64,000 bases of DNA, from NCBI RefSeq assembly GCF_010993705.1, contig NZ_WOFO01000003.1, positions 62,001 to 126,000 on the forward strand, written 5' to 3'. This DNA is from Cyclobacterium sp. SYSU L10401. GTDB taxonomy: Bacteria > Bacteroidota > Bacteroidia > Cytophagales > Cyclobacteriaceae. Below the pieces are notes generated by a model. The model was given only the letters and a program-made list of their open reading frames with translations. It searched no databases and was not told where the DNA came from. Made by a program: the position numbers and the translations under genes. Positions 35,394 to 45,111 of the stretch are shown here, piece after piece. How positions within the stretch are numbered: position 1 is the first letter of the stretch; each line of letters opens with the position of its first letter.

Positions 35394-35813
35394 ATGTCAA
35401 TTCAGGAGTTTTTAAACAAGCATTCAGATCTTTCCAAAACGGACACTGTCGTATATATGGAAGACGCTGATGGCAATGTATTTCATTCCATAGATGAAGC
35501 TCACAAAAAAGGAAAACATCCCTTTGTAACCAGAAATGTAAAAGATACAGCTCTGGCAGATCTCGGGGAACTGGGCTTACATTCAAAAGCTGAAGCCTCT
35601 AAATTTATTGCGCTAGTCCAGTTTATATATGGATTGGATAGTAAGGGAGAAAAGGCTACAGGTAGAGGACGAAGAACGTATTCCAGCCAGGAAAAGGCCA
35701 ATATTCTTAGTGCCTGGAAAAAGGCGGAAGCTGAAGGAAAAACCAAGGCTGAATTCAGTAAGGAGAATGGTGTTACCTACCAGACCTTATTCAAGTGGAT
35801 CAAGGAGTCTTGA
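35394..35813 (+). CDS. Small protein with transposase-like HTH C-terminus
   Basis: A 139-residue protein. The N-terminal 65 residues are polar and not recognised (MSIQEFLNKHSD ...). After a basic linker (GRGRRTYSSQEK) the last 45 residues form a homeodomain-like helix-turn-helix (AEFSKENGVTYQTLFKWIKES) like that at the N-terminus of IS3-type transposase OrfA proteins. No catalytic domain or second OrfB is present, so it looks like a stand-alone DNA-binding protein. It has its own good promoter and a strong terminator, so it is a single-gene unit. Confidence 0.75.
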   Translation: MSIQEFLNKHSDLSKTDTVVYMEDADGNVFHSIDEAHKKGKHPFVTRNVKDTALADLGELGLHSKAEASKFIALVQFIYGLDSKGEKATGRGRRTYSSQEKANILSAWKKAEAEGKTKAEFSKENGVTYQTLFKWIKES

Positions 35814-35866
35814 TATAGCTGCTACTACTTTTGGATCTTTTTTGTTTTGATCCAGAAGGGCCTGGC

Positions 35867-35903
35867 AAAAAAAAGCCCCCTAATTATATTAGGGGGCTTT
35901 TTT
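35867..35903. terminator. Strong bidirectional terminator
   Basis: An 11-bp perfect stem (AGCCCCCTAAT / ATTAGGGGGCT) with a 3-base loop is flanked by an A-run on the left and a T-run on the right. It can end the HTH gene from the left and the tRNA-Arg transcript from the right. Confidence 0.92.
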
Positions 35904-35904
35904 G

Positions 35905-35978
35905 TACACCCGGAAGGATTCGAACCCTCAACCCTCGGAGCCGAAATCCGATATTCTATCCAGTTGAACTACGGGTGC
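35905..35978 (-). tRNA. tRNA-Arg (anticodon TCG)
   Basis: A 74-base cloverleaf on the minus strand. The acceptor arms GCACCCG / CGGGTGT pair (first pair G-U), and the anticodon stem TCGGA/TCCGA encloses loop TTTCGGC with anticodon TCG at 35942-35944. The T-arm GAGGG-TTCGAAT-CCTTC is intact. CCA is not encoded. It lies 37 bases downstream of sucC on the same strand and 1 base from the bidirectional terminator. Confidence 0.95.
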
Positions 35979-35996
35979 CTGCAAGCAATTATGCCG

Positions 35997-36004
35997 CAAA
36001 AATA
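35997..36004 (-). promoter_or_regulatory. Candidate -7 element of the tRNA gene
   Basis: On the minus strand TATTTTTG matches TAnnTTTG and ends 18 bases before the tRNA 5' end. A -33 element would fall inside the sucC 3' end and is not clear; co-transcription with sucC is also possible. Confidence 0.4.
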
Positions 36005-36015
36005 GTAAATTTAAT

Positions 36016-37230
36016 TCAGCCTTTCAGTACATTTTGAACTTTTTCTGCTGCTTCTTTTAAGGTAATGGCAGAAGTAACTTTTAAACCCGACTCGTCTATG
36101 ATTTTAGCCCCTTCTTCAGCATTGGTACCTTGCAGCCTTACGATAATAGGAACCTGAATATCTCCAATAGACTTGTAGGCTTCCACCACACCTGTGGCGA
36201 TTCTGTCACACCTTACGATTCCTCCAAAGACATTGATAAGAATGGCTTTTACCTTGGGGTCTTTTAATATGATCCTGAATCCTGCTTCTACGGTCTGCGC
36301 ATTGGCTCCTCCACCTACATCCAGAAAGTTGGCAGGCTCCCCTCCTGATAGCTTGATCATGTCCATGGTAGCCATGGCCAGGCCAGCACCATTGACCATA
36401 CAGCCTACGTTACCGTCTAATTTCACATAATTGAGTCCTGATTCTCCAGCCTCCACTTCCAGCGGATCTTCTTCGTCAAGATCTCGCATTTCTGAAAGTT
36501 TTTTGTTCCTGAAAAGTGCATTGTCATCCAGATTAACCTTGGCATCTACTGCCAAAATCTGGTCATCTGAGGTTTTTAATACCGGGTTGATTTCAAATTG
36601 TGAGGCATCAGTAGCGTCATACGCAGCATACAGGGCCATGATAAACTTGACCATTTCTTTAAAAGCATTGCCTTCGAGACCGAGTTGGAAAGCCACTTTC
36701 CTTGCCTGGTAAGGTTGTATGCCCAGGGATGGATCTACCCATTCCTTGATAATCTTTTCCGGATTGTGCTCGGCCACTTCTTCAATGTCTACTCCTCCTT
36801 CGGTGGAAGCCATGATTACATTGCTTCCGGTGGCCCGGTCTAACAAAATAGATAGATAATATTCTTTTGGTTCTGATTTGCCTGGATAATACACATCCTG
36901 TGCCACCAGAATTTTTTTAACGAACTTACCATCCTCCCCGGTTTGAATGGTTACCAGGGTGCCATTCAATATTTTCCCTGCTTTTTCAGGGACTTCATCC
37001 AGAGATTTGGCCAAAACTACTCCTCTGGAGCCGGTTTCTTTGATCTCTCCTTTACCCCTGCCACCGGCATGGATCTGGGCTTTCAGAACATACCAGGAAG
37101 TTCCTGTTTCCTCATTCAGTTTTTTTGCAGCTTCAGCGGCGGCTTCAGGGCTTTCGGCAACAATTCCTTCCTGAATTTTAACTCCGTAAGATTTTAAAAC
37201 TTCCTTGGCTTGATATTCGTGTATATTCAT
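36016..37230 (-). CDS. sucC: Succinate-CoA ligase, ADP-forming, beta subunit
   Basis: 404 residues from ATG 37230 ([12 protein letters not shown]), the standard N-terminus; a TTG three codons upstream is unlikely. The ATP-grasp half includes [11 protein letters not shown], and the ligase half has [11 protein letters not shown] and [11 protein letters not shown]. It makes succinate plus ATP from succinyl-CoA in the TCA cycle together with SucD, whose gene is not in the window. Length is normal. It may read through into tRNA-Arg. Confidence 0.97.
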   Translation of the reverse strand: MNIHEYQAKEVLKSYGVKIQEGIVAESPEAAAEAAKKLNEETGTSWYVLKAQIHAGGRGKGEIKETGSRGVVLAKSLDEVPEKAGKILNGTLVTIQTGEDGKFVKKILVAQDVYYPGKSEPKEYYLSILLDRATGSNVIMASTEGGVDIEEVAEHNPEKIIKEWVDPSLGIQPYQARKVAFQLGLEGNAFKEMVKFIMALYAAYDATDASQFEINPVLKTSDDQILAVDAKVNLDDNALFRNKKLSEMRDLDEEDPLEVEAGESGLNYVKLDGNVGCMVNGAGLAMATMDMIKLSGGEPANFLDVGGGANAQTVEAGFRIILKDPKVKAILINVFGGIVRCDRIATGVVEAYKSIGDIQVPIIVRLQGTNAEEGAKIIDESGLKVTSAITLKEAAEKVQNVLKG

Positions 37231-37478
37231 TCTGATCAAAATTTTTGCCCGAAGTTAATGTCAATTGTCCGATAATTCAAGATTTAAGGATTGCTTTTTG
37301 GCGATTCATGTGATCTTTGCCAATTTAAGGCATTGATGAAATAGCTTATTACTTTATAAACCAGGGTTATAACTGAATAAAAATGCCTTAACCGTTTAAA
37401 TTACCTTATTTTTTAAAATTTTGATTAATTTTACCAGATACAGGGGTTTGGGTAAACTCCTTAATTTGACCACTCATT

Positions 37479-38132
37479 ATGCTTACTGCTCAATCACTTC
37501 AAAAATTTTACGGTGATCTCCATGTATTAAAAGGGGTGGATGTTGCCATACAGGAAAGTGAAATTGTATCCATAGTAGGTGCCTCAGGTGCCGGAAAGAG
37601 TACCTTGCTTCACATATTGGGCACCCTGGATAAAGCTGATTCAGGAAATCTGGAAGTGGATGGCTTAGACATCCTGAAGCTCAATGGAGATAAATTGGCT
37701 TCCTTCCGGAATGATCGGGTAGGTTTCATTTTCCAATTTCATAATTTATTGCCTGAATTTACTGCAGAGGAAAACATCTGGATTCCCGGGCTCATTGGCA
37801 AAAAATCTGAGGCTTTTCTCAGAAACAGGACTAAGGAGCTTGCTTCATTGCTGGGAATATCATCCAGGCTTTCTCATAAGCCATCCGCACTTTCAGGAGG
37901 TGAACAACAACGCGTAGCTGTGGCCCGGGCTCTGGTGAATAATCCTGACATGATTTTTGCGGATGAACCCAGTGGAAATCTGGATACTCAAAATGCCCAG
38001 GCCTTACATGAGCTGTTTTTCAAATTAAGGGATGAATTTGGCCAGTCTTTCATAATCGTAACCCACAATCAAAACCTGGCAGGTATGTCGGATAGGATGT
38101 TAACCATGGAAGATGGAAGGATTTTAACCTGA
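37479..38132 (+). CDS. ABC transporter ATP-binding protein (LolD/MacB type)
   Basis: A 217-residue ATPase with Walker [10 protein letters not shown] (34-42), Q-loop near [18 protein letters not shown], signature LSGGEQQR (138-145), Walker B and D-loop [12 protein letters not shown], and H-loop VTHNQ. This is the LolD/MacB/FtsE group. No permease gene is adjacent; the partner must lie elsewhere, as is common for Bacteroidota LolD-like proteins. Probably powers lipoprotein release or an export function at the inner membrane. Confidence 0.93.
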   Translation: MLTAQSLQKFYGDLHVLKGVDVAIQESEIVSIVGASGAGKSTLLHILGTLDKADSGNLEVDGLDILKLNGDKLASFRNDRVGFIFQFHNLLPEFTAEENIWIPGLIGKKSEAFLRNRTKELASLLGISSRLSHKPSALSGGEQQRVAVARALVNNPDMIFADEPSGNLDTQNAQALHELFFKLRDEFGQSFIIVTHNQNLAGMSDRMLTMEDGRILT

Positions 38133-38192
38133 TGAGAAGGCCTGCTTTGGTATCTTTGGAGAAGGTTGGGCAGGGAATCAAAAATTAATAAT

Positions 38193-38200
38193 TAACTTTG
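38193..38200 (+). promoter_or_regulatory. -7 element of accA
   Basis: TAACTTTG is a perfect TAnnTTTG match; TTG lies 24 bases upstream, slightly far. Transcription starting a few bases downstream would leave almost no leader for ATG 38212, so it favours ATG 38221 as the accA start. Confidence 0.5.
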
Positions 38201-38220
38201 CGTCTTTAAAAATGCACTTT

Positions 38221-39168
38221 ATGGTATTAGAATTTGAAAAACCAATAGCTGATCTGGAGCATAAGATTCAAGAAATGATACACTTGGCGAAAGGGAAAAA
38301 CATAGATCTATCTGCAGATATACAATCCCTGGAAGAAAAACTTCAGGTCTTAAAAAAAGAAACCTTTCATAACCTTACCCGATGGCAGCGGGTACAGCTT
38401 TCCCGACATGGCGACAGGCCCTATGCTTTGGATTACATTTATGAAATGACCAATGATTTTATCGAATTATTTGGAGACCGTACCGTGAAGGATGACAAAG
38501 CCATGATCGGAGGTTTGGGTGATATCAACGGTAGGACAGTCATGTTTATCGGACAGCAAAAAGGCAGGAATACCAAACAAAGGCAGGAAAGGAATTTCGG
38601 TATGGCCAATCCAGAGGGGTACCGGAAAGCACTAAGGCTGATGAAAATGGCCGAAAAGTTTAACAAGCCCATTATTACCCTTATCGATACTCCGGGTGCT
38701 TTTCCAGGAATAGAGGCAGAGGAGCGGGGGCAAGGAGAGGCCATTGCCAAAAACCTAAGGGAGATGTTTAAACTGAAAGTTCCTGTTATCTGTATCATTA
38801 TCGGAGAAGGAGCATCAGGAGGCGCATTGGGAATAGCCATAGGGGATAAAGTGTATATGTTGGAAAATACCTGGTATTCTGTGATTTCTCCTGAGTCCTG
38901 TTCATCTATTTTATGGAGGAGCTGGGATTATAAAGAGCAGGCTGCAGAAGCGCTGAAGCTCACGGGACCTGACATGCAGGAAAATGGACTTATAGATGCC
39001 ATCATTGAAGAACCTTTGGGGGGTGCCCACAGAAACATGCAGGATATGGCCGTTAGAATTAAAAATCAGATTATTGATGCCCTGGCTGAGTTGGATAAAA
39101 TGAAACCCGATAAGCGCATAGAAAAGCGCATTGATAAATTCTGTGTCATGGGGATCGTTAATGAATAA
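38221..39168 (+). CDS. accA: Acetyl-CoA carboxylase carboxyltransferase, alpha subunit
   Basis: 315 residues from ATG 38221 ([16 protein letters not shown]), which matches the usual N-terminus; ATG 38212 adds three residues. Family motifs [36 protein letters not shown] and [11 protein letters not shown] are present. It transfers the carboxyl group from biotin to acetyl-CoA with AccD, the first step of fatty acid synthesis. Length is normal. It has its own promoter-like element and a terminator-like hairpin downstream. Confidence 0.97.
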   Translation: MVLEFEKPIADLEHKIQEMIHLAKGKNIDLSADIQSLEEKLQVLKKETFHNLTRWQRVQLSRHGDRPYALDYIYEMTNDFIELFGDRTVKDDKAMIGGLGDINGRTVMFIGQQKGRNTKQRQERNFGMANPEGYRKALRLMKMAEKFNKPIITLIDTPGAFPGIEAEERGQGEAIAKNLREMFKLKVPVICIIIGEGASGGALGIAIGDKVYMLENTWYSVISPESCSSILWRSWDYKEQAAEALKLTGPDMQENGLIDAIIEEPLGGAHRNMQDMAVRIKNQIIDALAELDKMKPDKRIEKRIDKFCVMGIVNE

Positions 39169-39171
39169 TGT

Positions 39172-39197
39172 AGGTGGGAAAACCCACCTTCTTTTGA
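39172..39197 (+). terminator. Terminator-like hairpin after accA
   Basis: AGGTGGG / CCCACCT with loop AAAA, followed by TCTTTTG. It starts three bases after the accA stop; the T-tract is short, so read-through into the patatin gene is possible. Confidence 0.5.
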
Positions 39198-39218
39198 TAG
39201 GAAAGGGGATTACAGCAC

Positions 39219-40028
39219 TTGATTTTGGAGAACAAAAATAAATTAGGTATCGTGCTCTCCGGCGGAGGAGTGCGTGGAATTGCCCATTTGGGTATATTGC
39301 AAGCCTTCAATGAAAAAGGAATTTACCCAGACTACCTGTCCGGTAGCAGTGCAGGTGCAATTGCAGCTGTGATGTATGCTTATGGCCATAAACCCGAAGC
39401 GATTTTAGATATCATTATCCAAACCAATTATTTCAAATTCTTCAGGCCCTCCATCAGTTTTAAAGCCCTGTTAAAAATGGATTTACTGAAGGGCCTATTT
39501 GCGAAATATTTACCTGTAGATAATTTTTCTGCCTTGAAAATTCCAGCTTTTATTGCGGCAACGAATATTCAGAAAAGCCAAACGGTTTATTTTTCTCAGG
39601 GACCATTGATCAAAAGGCTGATGGCATCTTCTTGTATACCAGGAATGTTTGAGCCGATTTTGATGGAGGGGTCACTGTATGTGGATGGCGGGGTTTTAAA
39701 CAACCTGCCGGTCGAGCCTTTAGTGGATAAATGCCAAACCATCATTGGGATTAACTGTAATAACCTACCGGAACTTCAGGATATCGGCCATATCAAGGGG
39801 CTGATTGAGAGAGCGGTTATCATGTCGATGAATTACAATGTATACAGCAGAAAACATAAATGTGATTATTTTATTGATCCACCCGGGCTGGCCAGGTATG
39901 GGGTATTGGAAATCAAAAAAGCAACTGAAATTTATGCTGCTGGACTCGCTGCAGGAAGCGCATTTATCGAGCAAAACCCCCAATTGTCGGCACTAAAAAA
40001 TGAGGATTTCCATCCAATAAAACCATGA
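39219..40028 (+). CDS. Patatin-like phospholipase
   Basis: A 269-residue lipid acyl hydrolase with oxyanion motif GGGVRG (15-20), nucleophile S44 in GSSAG (42-46) and the catalytic Asp in DGGVLNN. No in-frame ATG precedes the GGG motif, so the start must be TTG at 39219 or TTG at 39225. No signal peptide is visible. It overlaps the acyltransferase gene by four bases (ATGA), suggesting coupled production of two phospholipid-remodelling enzymes. Confidence 0.9.
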   Translation: MILENKNKLGIVLSGGGVRGIAHLGILQAFNEKGIYPDYLSGSSAGAIAAVMYAYGHKPEAILDIIIQTNYFKFFRPSISFKALLKMDLLKGLFAKYLPVDNFSALKIPAFIAATNIQKSQTVYFSQGPLIKRLMASSCIPGMFEPILMEGSLYVDGGVLNNLPVEPLVDKCQTIIGINCNNLPELQDIGHIKGLIERAVIMSMNYNVYSRKHKCDYFIDPPGLARYGVLEIKKATEIYAAGLAAGSAFIEQNPQLSALKNEDFHPIKP

Positions 40029-40582
40029 AGTTACTTGCAAGATTTGTATTTTGGATAACTGGCTGGAAAATAGCTGGTCAATGGCCGGAAGGGCTGAAGA
40101 AAGCTGTTTTGATAGCTATTCCCCACACGAGTAATTGGGATTTACTATATGCCAGGTCAGCATTTTTTCTAATGGATGTACCAGTAAGGTTTACCATCAA
40201 AAAGGAAGTAATGGTTGGCCCATTGGGCTGGTTGATCAAGGCATTGGGGGGAATCTCAATTGACCGCAAGAGAATTCCTGGCAGGAGAAAGCAAACCTAC
40301 ACAGAGGCCATGATTCAGATGTTAGGGGAAAGAGATGAATTGGTCATCATGGTGACTCCTGAAGGTACCAGAAGTTATGCCCCCCGTTGGAAAACCGGCT
40401 TTTACCACATCGCTTCAGGTGCGGATGTCCCTATTGTGATTGGGTTTTTAGATTACAAAAGAAAGCTGGCAGGAATAGGTCCTGTCATCCAGCCAAATGG
40501 TAAAATGGAGGAGCAAATGGAAGAAATGAAGGCTTTTGGGAAAACCATTACGGGTAAATACCCGGATCAGGGGATTCGCTAA
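40025..40582 (+). CDS. PlsC-like lysophospholipid acyltransferase
   Basis: A 185-residue acyltransferase with the HX4D motif as HTSNWD (H34, D39), followed by GGISIDR and PEGTRS (112-117). This is the motif series of 1-acylglycerol-phosphate acyltransferases; the SNW variant is common in short Bacteroidota homologues. Overlap with the patatin gene suggests a deacylation/reacylation pair acting on membrane phospholipids. The start ATG lies inside the patatin stop region. Confidence 0.88.
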   Translation: MKLLARFVFWITGWKIAGQWPEGLKKAVLIAIPHTSNWDLLYARSAFFLMDVPVRFTIKKEVMVGPLGWLIKALGGISIDRKRIPGRRKQTYTEAMIQMLGERDELVIMVTPEGTRSYAPRWKTGFYHIASGADVPIVIGFLDYKRKLAGIGPVIQPNGKMEEQMEEMKAFGKTITGKYPDQGIR

Positions 40583-40668
40583 AATCTCACATTCCTATTG
40601 ACATGCCATTAAGGGTACGATTTTTGGTATTTATATATCGTCTTTCTTTGTTGTAAATTGTTTGTATA

Positions 40669-41613
40669 ATGATCAATAGAAAATTTAAAAATTTAAAACG
40701 GTTTACTTTTTTTGAAATTATCTTCGATAGTGTCAAGGAGTTTGGTAAGAGTGATTCGGTTACTTTTGCTGCTTCTACAGCTTTTTACACCATTTTCTCC
40801 CTGCCGGCATTATTGATCATTGTTTTAAATATCGCTTCAGTCCTTTATAGTGAAGATACGGTAAAGGAGGAATTGCTCGCCCAGGTGACCAGTTTGATAG
40901 GGGAGGAAAGTGCCCAAACGCTGGATGAAGTCATGAAAAATGTAACGATTAGTGGGCAGGGAATTTATACCCGAATATTGGGTATTGGTATTCTGGTTTT
41001 CTCCGCTACTACTGTTTTCGTAAGTCTTCAAAACAGCATCAACCATATCTGGCACATTAAATCTAAACCAGAACGGGGCTTTTTAAAGTTTGTTATCAAC
41101 CGGTTGCTTAGTTTTTCTATGGTAGCCTCAATTGGTTTTCTGCTGCTGGTATCTTTATTGGCAGATGCCTTTATTGTTATTTTTCTAAATTATTTTTCTG
41201 AAGTTTTTGACACCGGTACATTGAAATTGGCCTCCATTATAAACTTTATTATCACGCAAACCATTCTGGTATTGATTTTTGGCTTGATGTACAAGATATT
41301 ACCCGATGCTGTGGTCAAATGGAGAGACGTATGGCTGGGTGCTTTTGTAACCATGGCTTTGTTTGGTCTGGGAAAATATCTTATAGGACTTTACATGGGT
41401 AATGCAGATGTGGGAAGCTATTATGGGACTGCCGGTTCCCTGGTAGTTGTTTTGATCTGGGTATATTACTCAGTTCTTATTTTTTTATTCGGAGCTCAAT
41501 TGACCTTTTTTATTGCAGAAAATGTAGGTGGCCAGGTAACCCCTATCAAACAAGCAGTTAGGGTTAAGCTAATTGAAATGGAAGAAGAAAATAACAATGA
41601 AAATGAAACCTGA
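40669..41613 (+). CDS. YihY/virulence factor BrkB family membrane protein
   Basis: 314 residues and about six membrane helices. The family motifs AASTAFYTIFSLPAL near the N-terminus, NHIWHIK, YKILPDA and YGTAGSLVVVLIWVYYS fit PF03631. The charged tail (EMEEENNNENET) is cytoplasmic or exposed. The family is widespread and its exact transport or structural function is not established. It converges with the SDR gene, 8 bases apart. Confidence 0.92.
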   Translation: MINRKFKNLKRFTFFEIIFDSVKEFGKSDSVTFAASTAFYTIFSLPALLIIVLNIASVLYSEDTVKEELLAQVTSLIGEESAQTLDEVMKNVTISGQGIYTRILGIGILVFSATTVFVSLQNSINHIWHIKSKPERGFLKFVINRLLSFSMVASIGFLLLVSLLADAFIVIFLNYFSEVFDTGTLKLASIINFIITQTILVLIFGLMYKILPDAVVKWRDVWLGAFVTMALFGLGKYLIGLYMGNADVGSYYGTAGSLVVVLIWVYYSVLIFLFGAQLTFFIAENVGGQVTPIKQAVRVKLIEMEEENNNENET

Positions 41614-41621
41614 TGCTATTA

Positions 41622-42389
41622 TCAGATAGTAAATCCCCCATCCACTGTAAAAATGGCGCCCGTGGTATAACTGGAAGCCCGGGAAGCCAAAAACAAAGCC
41701 ATTGCTCCGATTTCTTCTTCCTCACCAATCCGTTTTAAGGGAAGTTCTGCCAAAAATTTTTCCCTTATTGACTCATTGGACCACAAAACTTCAGAAAATT
41801 TGGTTTTGATTAAACCGGGGCAAATGGCATTTACCCTAATATTATAGCTTCCCCATTCCTTGGCAAAAACTTTGGTCAGAGAAATCAGGGCCGATTTGCT
41901 TATGCTGTACAGTCCGAGACCTTTTTCCGGAGATAATCCACTGATAGAACTGATATTGATAATAGATGGGCCTGAAGATTGCCTTAAATAGGGCAAACTT
42001 AGTTTCGAAAGCTCATAAGGTGCTTTTACATTTACCTCAAGGATTTTATCAAAAACCGCCAGATCGGTTTCGTCGATGGGGCCATAGACAGGGTTGGTAC
42101 CCGCATTATTGACCAGGATGTCTATCTGCCCATACTTTTCAATGGTTTGATTGATCAGGTTTTGCCTTTCATCTGCATATCCAATATTATTGGCTATCCC
42201 ACAAACTTCATATCCCTTTTCCCTTAACTTGTGAGTAACCTCATCCAACCTTTCCTGATTTCTGCTATTGATCACTACTTTGGCCCCTGCTGCGGCGAAA
42301 AAGTGGGCGATAGAAACACCTATTCCCCGGCTGGCACCTGTAATTATTGCTACTTTATCTTGTAATGAAAATAACGAATTTAAATCCAT
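41622..42389 (-). CDS. Short-chain dehydrogenase/reductase
   Basis: A 255-residue classical SDR with the nucleotide motif TGASRGIG (17-24), NNAG (94-97), Ser in INISSISG, and catalytic Y161/K165 (YSISK). The C-terminal TGAIFTVDGGFTI is typical. N30-like pairing (NSRNQERLDE) after beta-2 suggests NADP preference, but this is not certain. Substrate unknown. It appears to be transcribed alone. Confidence 0.92.
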   Translation of the reverse strand: MDLNSLFSLQDKVAIITGASRGIGVSIAHFFAAAGAKVVINSRNQERLDEVTHKLREKGYEVCGIANNIGYADERQNLINQTIEKYGQIDILVNNAGTNPVYGPIDETDLAVFDKILEVNVKAPYELSKLSLPYLRQSSGPSIINISSISGLSPEKGLGLYSISKSALISLTKVFAKEWGSYNIRVNAICPGLIKTKFSEVLWSNESIREKFLAELPLKRIGEEEEIGAMALFLASRASSYTTGAIFTVDGGFTI

Positions 42390-42530
42390 GTTGAGTTACC
42401 TGTCTAAAAGAAAAGAATTATTGTGATCCAATTTAAGGGATTAATGTCAATTTTAACCCACTGTGGAAAAAATTAATTTAAGTATTCTTCTCAGATTTTA
42501 ACTATTTTTTCAAAAGGGATCAAAATGGAA

Positions 42531-42728
42531 TCATTTGCCCCGACCCTCGTTGTCCCTATATCCGGTTCCTCCTTCCATGTTAGAAACTTCTTTCCCCAAA
42601 ACTTCCTTGGAAGATATTTCCTGATTGGCATTAACCTTCCCCTTTTTTCGATTAAATATCCTTTTAAAGATTAAATAAACTGCCAGTATTATTGCTCCGA
42701 TAAATAATGCGCCTATTAACAAGTCCAT
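42531..42728 (-). CDS. Small single-helix membrane protein
   Basis: 65 residues: one membrane helix (about 3-21, LLIGALFIGAIILAVYLIF) followed by a basic stretch (KRIFNRKKGK) and a polar tail with GGTGYRDNEGRGK. The positive-inside rule puts the tail in the cytoplasm. No family recognised. The ATG and hydrophobic-basic pattern make it likely real; function unknown. Confidence 0.55.
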   Translation of the reverse strand: MDLLIGALFIGAIILAVYLIFKRIFNRKKGKVNANQEISSKEVLGKEVSNMEGGTGYRDNEGRGK

Positions 42729-42974
42729 GATATGTTTTTTTAGTTTTTGTTAGATGCTGATTATGAAACAAGAAAGGTGCCTAATCGTTCGATGACTATA
42801 TCTTATTTTAAATAAATACCCATTTGCATGGATATGAATGGAATGAAACCCATACTGCCGTCCATTTGCTCCCATTTAAGCCCAAGACATGCTTTGCGAA
42901 TTACCTTTTAGGGCTAAAGTGCATCAGCTTGGAAAGACCGAAATAGAAAAATGAATTCAAGGGTTGATCTGGTG

Positions 42975-43673
42975 TTAGAATAATTTCCCTTGTATGGGAG
43001 GGCTTTTAAAAGGGTTTTCTGTACCCTTCAGTATTTCAAAAAACAATTTTAAAAATCCATTTTTCCAGCTCTCGGAGTTGATACGGATATCCGAAGGCTC
43101 CAGGCGGATAGAGCCACTCAGCTGGCAATACCCAATCATCATACTCCACAAGGTATAAAATGTACTTTCTGCCTGAAGATCAGGTCTGATGCTTCCATCT
43201 TTGATCCCTTGTGAAATGGCTTTGATCCCTGATTTGGCCAGATCGTGGTGGCTTTGAAGCAACTTATTGAAATATTGACTTTCTATAAGCAGTGGATTCA
43301 CTTTGTCCTTGTCTGACTGATACTGGTCCAGTAGGGATAAAAAATATAGCAAGGCTTCATGATACACTTTTTTTTCCTGGGCGAAGTGAAGGTATCCATG
43401 CACCAAACTTGTCATGATCTCTATTCCGGTTTTTTCCTTGGGTTTTCCAAACGCTTTTTGAATCATGTCCTTTAATTCATCTGTTCCTTTTTTGGTGATG
43501 GCCATGTACAGGTCTTCCTTGCTTTTATAATAAAAGTATACCAACCCTTTACTGATTTTAGCCTTCCTGGCTACATCGTCAACCTTGGTGGCATGAAAAC
43601 CTTTCTGGCCAAACAACTGAATGGCTGCTTCAAGGATCTTTTTTTCTTTCTGTTGTCTCTCGTAAACCCCCAT
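42975..43673 (-). CDS. TetR/AcrR-family transcriptional regulator
   Basis: 232 residues from ATG 43673 (MGVYERQQKEKK); a TTG two codons upstream is less likely. The N-terminal HTH follows the TetR pattern (AAIQLFGQKGFHATKVDDVARKAKISKGLVYFYYKSKEDLY). The C-terminal ligand domain is helical and unspecific. It lies 49 bases after tyrS on the same strand. The effector and targets are unknown; the nearby SDR or small membrane protein could be targets. Confidence 0.93.
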   Translation of the reverse strand: MGVYERQQKEKKILEAAIQLFGQKGFHATKVDDVARKAKISKGLVYFYYKSKEDLYMAITKKGTDELKDMIQKAFGKPKEKTGIEIMTSLVHGYLHFAQEKKVYHEALLYFLSLLDQYQSDKDKVNPLLIESQYFNKLLQSHHDLAKSGIKAISQGIKDGSIRPDLQAESTFYTLWSMMIGYCQLSGSIRLEPSDIRINSESWKNGFLKLFFEILKGTENPFKSPPIQGKLF

Positions 43674-43722
43674 AGTCAATTGGTTTTGTACCCATATCCT
43701 GAAAAACCCTGTGGTAGTAGGA

Positions 43723-45012
43723 TTATGACTGAACCCTGATCAGGTAATAATTCTTTTTCCCTTTTTGAACCAACAGGTATTTTTCCTGAAGCAAAGGCAT
43801 TTGTATGGCGGCCATAGGATCAGCCACCTTCACCTTATTGATAGAAAGCCCCCCGCCCTGAATGAGTTTTCTTGCTTCTCCTTTTGAATTGAAAATGGTT
43901 TTATCCCTACAAAGAAGCTCCAGGATATTTTCTTTAGCAGTAAAAGTTTCCTGGTCAATTTGCATTACCGGAACCCCTTCAAATACTTGTAGGAATGTTC
44001 GCTCATTCAAGGTAGAGAGGTCTTCCAGGGAGGAATTTCCAAAGAGTATCCCGGAAGCTTTCTGAGCCATCTTAAATTCCCCTTCACCATGAACCAGGGT
44101 TGTTATTTCCCGGGCGATGGTCTTTTGCAATACCCTTTGATGGGGCGCTTCAAGGTGCTCATTTTCCAGGCTTTCAATGGCTGTTTTATCCAGCGTGGTA
44201 AAAATCCGAATGTACCTGCAGGCATCTTCATCAGAAACATTCAACCAAAATTGGTAAAAAGCATAGGGAGAGGTTTTTTCCGGATCCAGCCAGACATTGC
44301 CTCCTTCAGATTTGCCAAATTTACTTCCATCTGCTTTGGTGATCAGAGGAACTGTAAGGGCAAATGCTTCTCCACCTTCTTTTTTTCTGATCAATTCGGT
44401 TCCGGTCACAATATTTCCCCATTGATCCGAACCACCCAACTGAATGCTGCAGGAATTATGCTTCCACAAATGGTAAAAATCATACCCCTGGATCAATTGA
44501 TAGGTAAATTCCGTAAAGGAAAGGCCATTACCATCTTCCAATCTTCTCTTTACAGAGTCCTTGGCCATCATGTAATTGACGGTAATGTATTTGCCTACAT
44601 CCCTGATAAAATCAAGAAAAGAAAAGGTGGACATCCAGTCATAATTATTGACCAGAATGGCTTTGTTTTCACTGGTTGCGTTGAAATCTAAAAATTTTTC
44701 CAATTGCTTCCTGATGCCGGTGATGTTATTATCCAGGGTAGCCTTGTCCAGTAGGCTCCTTTCAGCCGATTTAAAGGAGGGATCTCCGATCATGCCTGTG
44801 GCGCCGCCGATCAGGGCTACCGGCTGGTTTCCTGACCGTTGGAAGTGCACCAGGGTCATGACACCTACCAGATGACCAATATGAAGAGAATCGGCAGTGG
44901 GGTCAAAACCCAGGTATGCTGCAGCCATTCCTTTCTTTAAATGTTCCTCTAATCCCGGGGTCATGTCCTGTAACATTCCCCGCCACTTTAGCTCTGCTAT
45001 AAAATCATTCAT
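43723..45012 (-). CDS. tyrS: Tyrosyl-tRNA synthetase
   Basis: A 429-residue class I synthetase charging tRNA-Tyr. HIGH motif at 44-47, KMSKS-type motif KFGKS at 231-235, GGSDQWGN at 193-200 for tyrosine and ATP binding, and a C-terminal S4-like RNA-binding domain ([17 protein letters not shown]). Length is normal for the bacterial TyrS group with KFGKS. A -7 element lies upstream. Confidence 0.98.
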   Translation of the reverse strand: MNDFIAELKWRGMLQDMTPGLEEHLKKGMAAAYLGFDPTADSLHIGHLVGVMTLVHFQRSGNQPVALIGGATGMIGDPSFKSAERSLLDKATLDNNITGIRKQLEKFLDFNATSENKAILVNNYDWMSTFSFLDFIRDVGKYITVNYMMAKDSVKRRLEDGNGLSFTEFTYQLIQGYDFYHLWKHNSCSIQLGGSDQWGNIVTGTELIRKKEGGEAFALTVPLITKADGSKFGKSEGGNVWLDPEKTSPYAFYQFWLNVSDEDACRYIRIFTTLDKTAIESLENEHLEAPHQRVLQKTIAREITTLVHGEGEFKMAQKASGILFGNSSLEDLSTLNERTFLQVFEGVPVMQIDQETFTAKENILELLCRDKTIFNSKGEARKLIQGGGLSINKVKVADPMAAIQMPLLQEKYLLVQKGKKNYYLIRVQS

Positions 45013-45037
45013 CTTCTCGGCTTTTTAAATGCGTCCG

Positions 45038-45045
45038 CAAATATA
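45038..45045 (-). promoter_or_regulatory. -7 element of tyrS
   Basis: On the minus strand TATATTTG matches TAnnTTTG exactly, 25 bases before the tyrS ATG. A matching -33 was not seen. Confidence 0.45.
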
Positions 45046-45111
45046 AGGCATCCGGTGAAATTGAAGGAACGAATAGGTTTAATTATGGCTGAATTTCGCA
45101 GACTTCCATTT

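Noticed and set aside
35832-35854. A TGGATC/GATCCA hairpin just before the main terminator
   Set aside because: Six-base stem with an 11-base T-rich loop and no T-run after it; the stronger hairpin at 35867-35903 explains termination.
44089-44691. A 200-codon plus-strand frame
   Set aside because: Antisense shadow of tyrS, which is complete with HIGH and KFGKS motifs.
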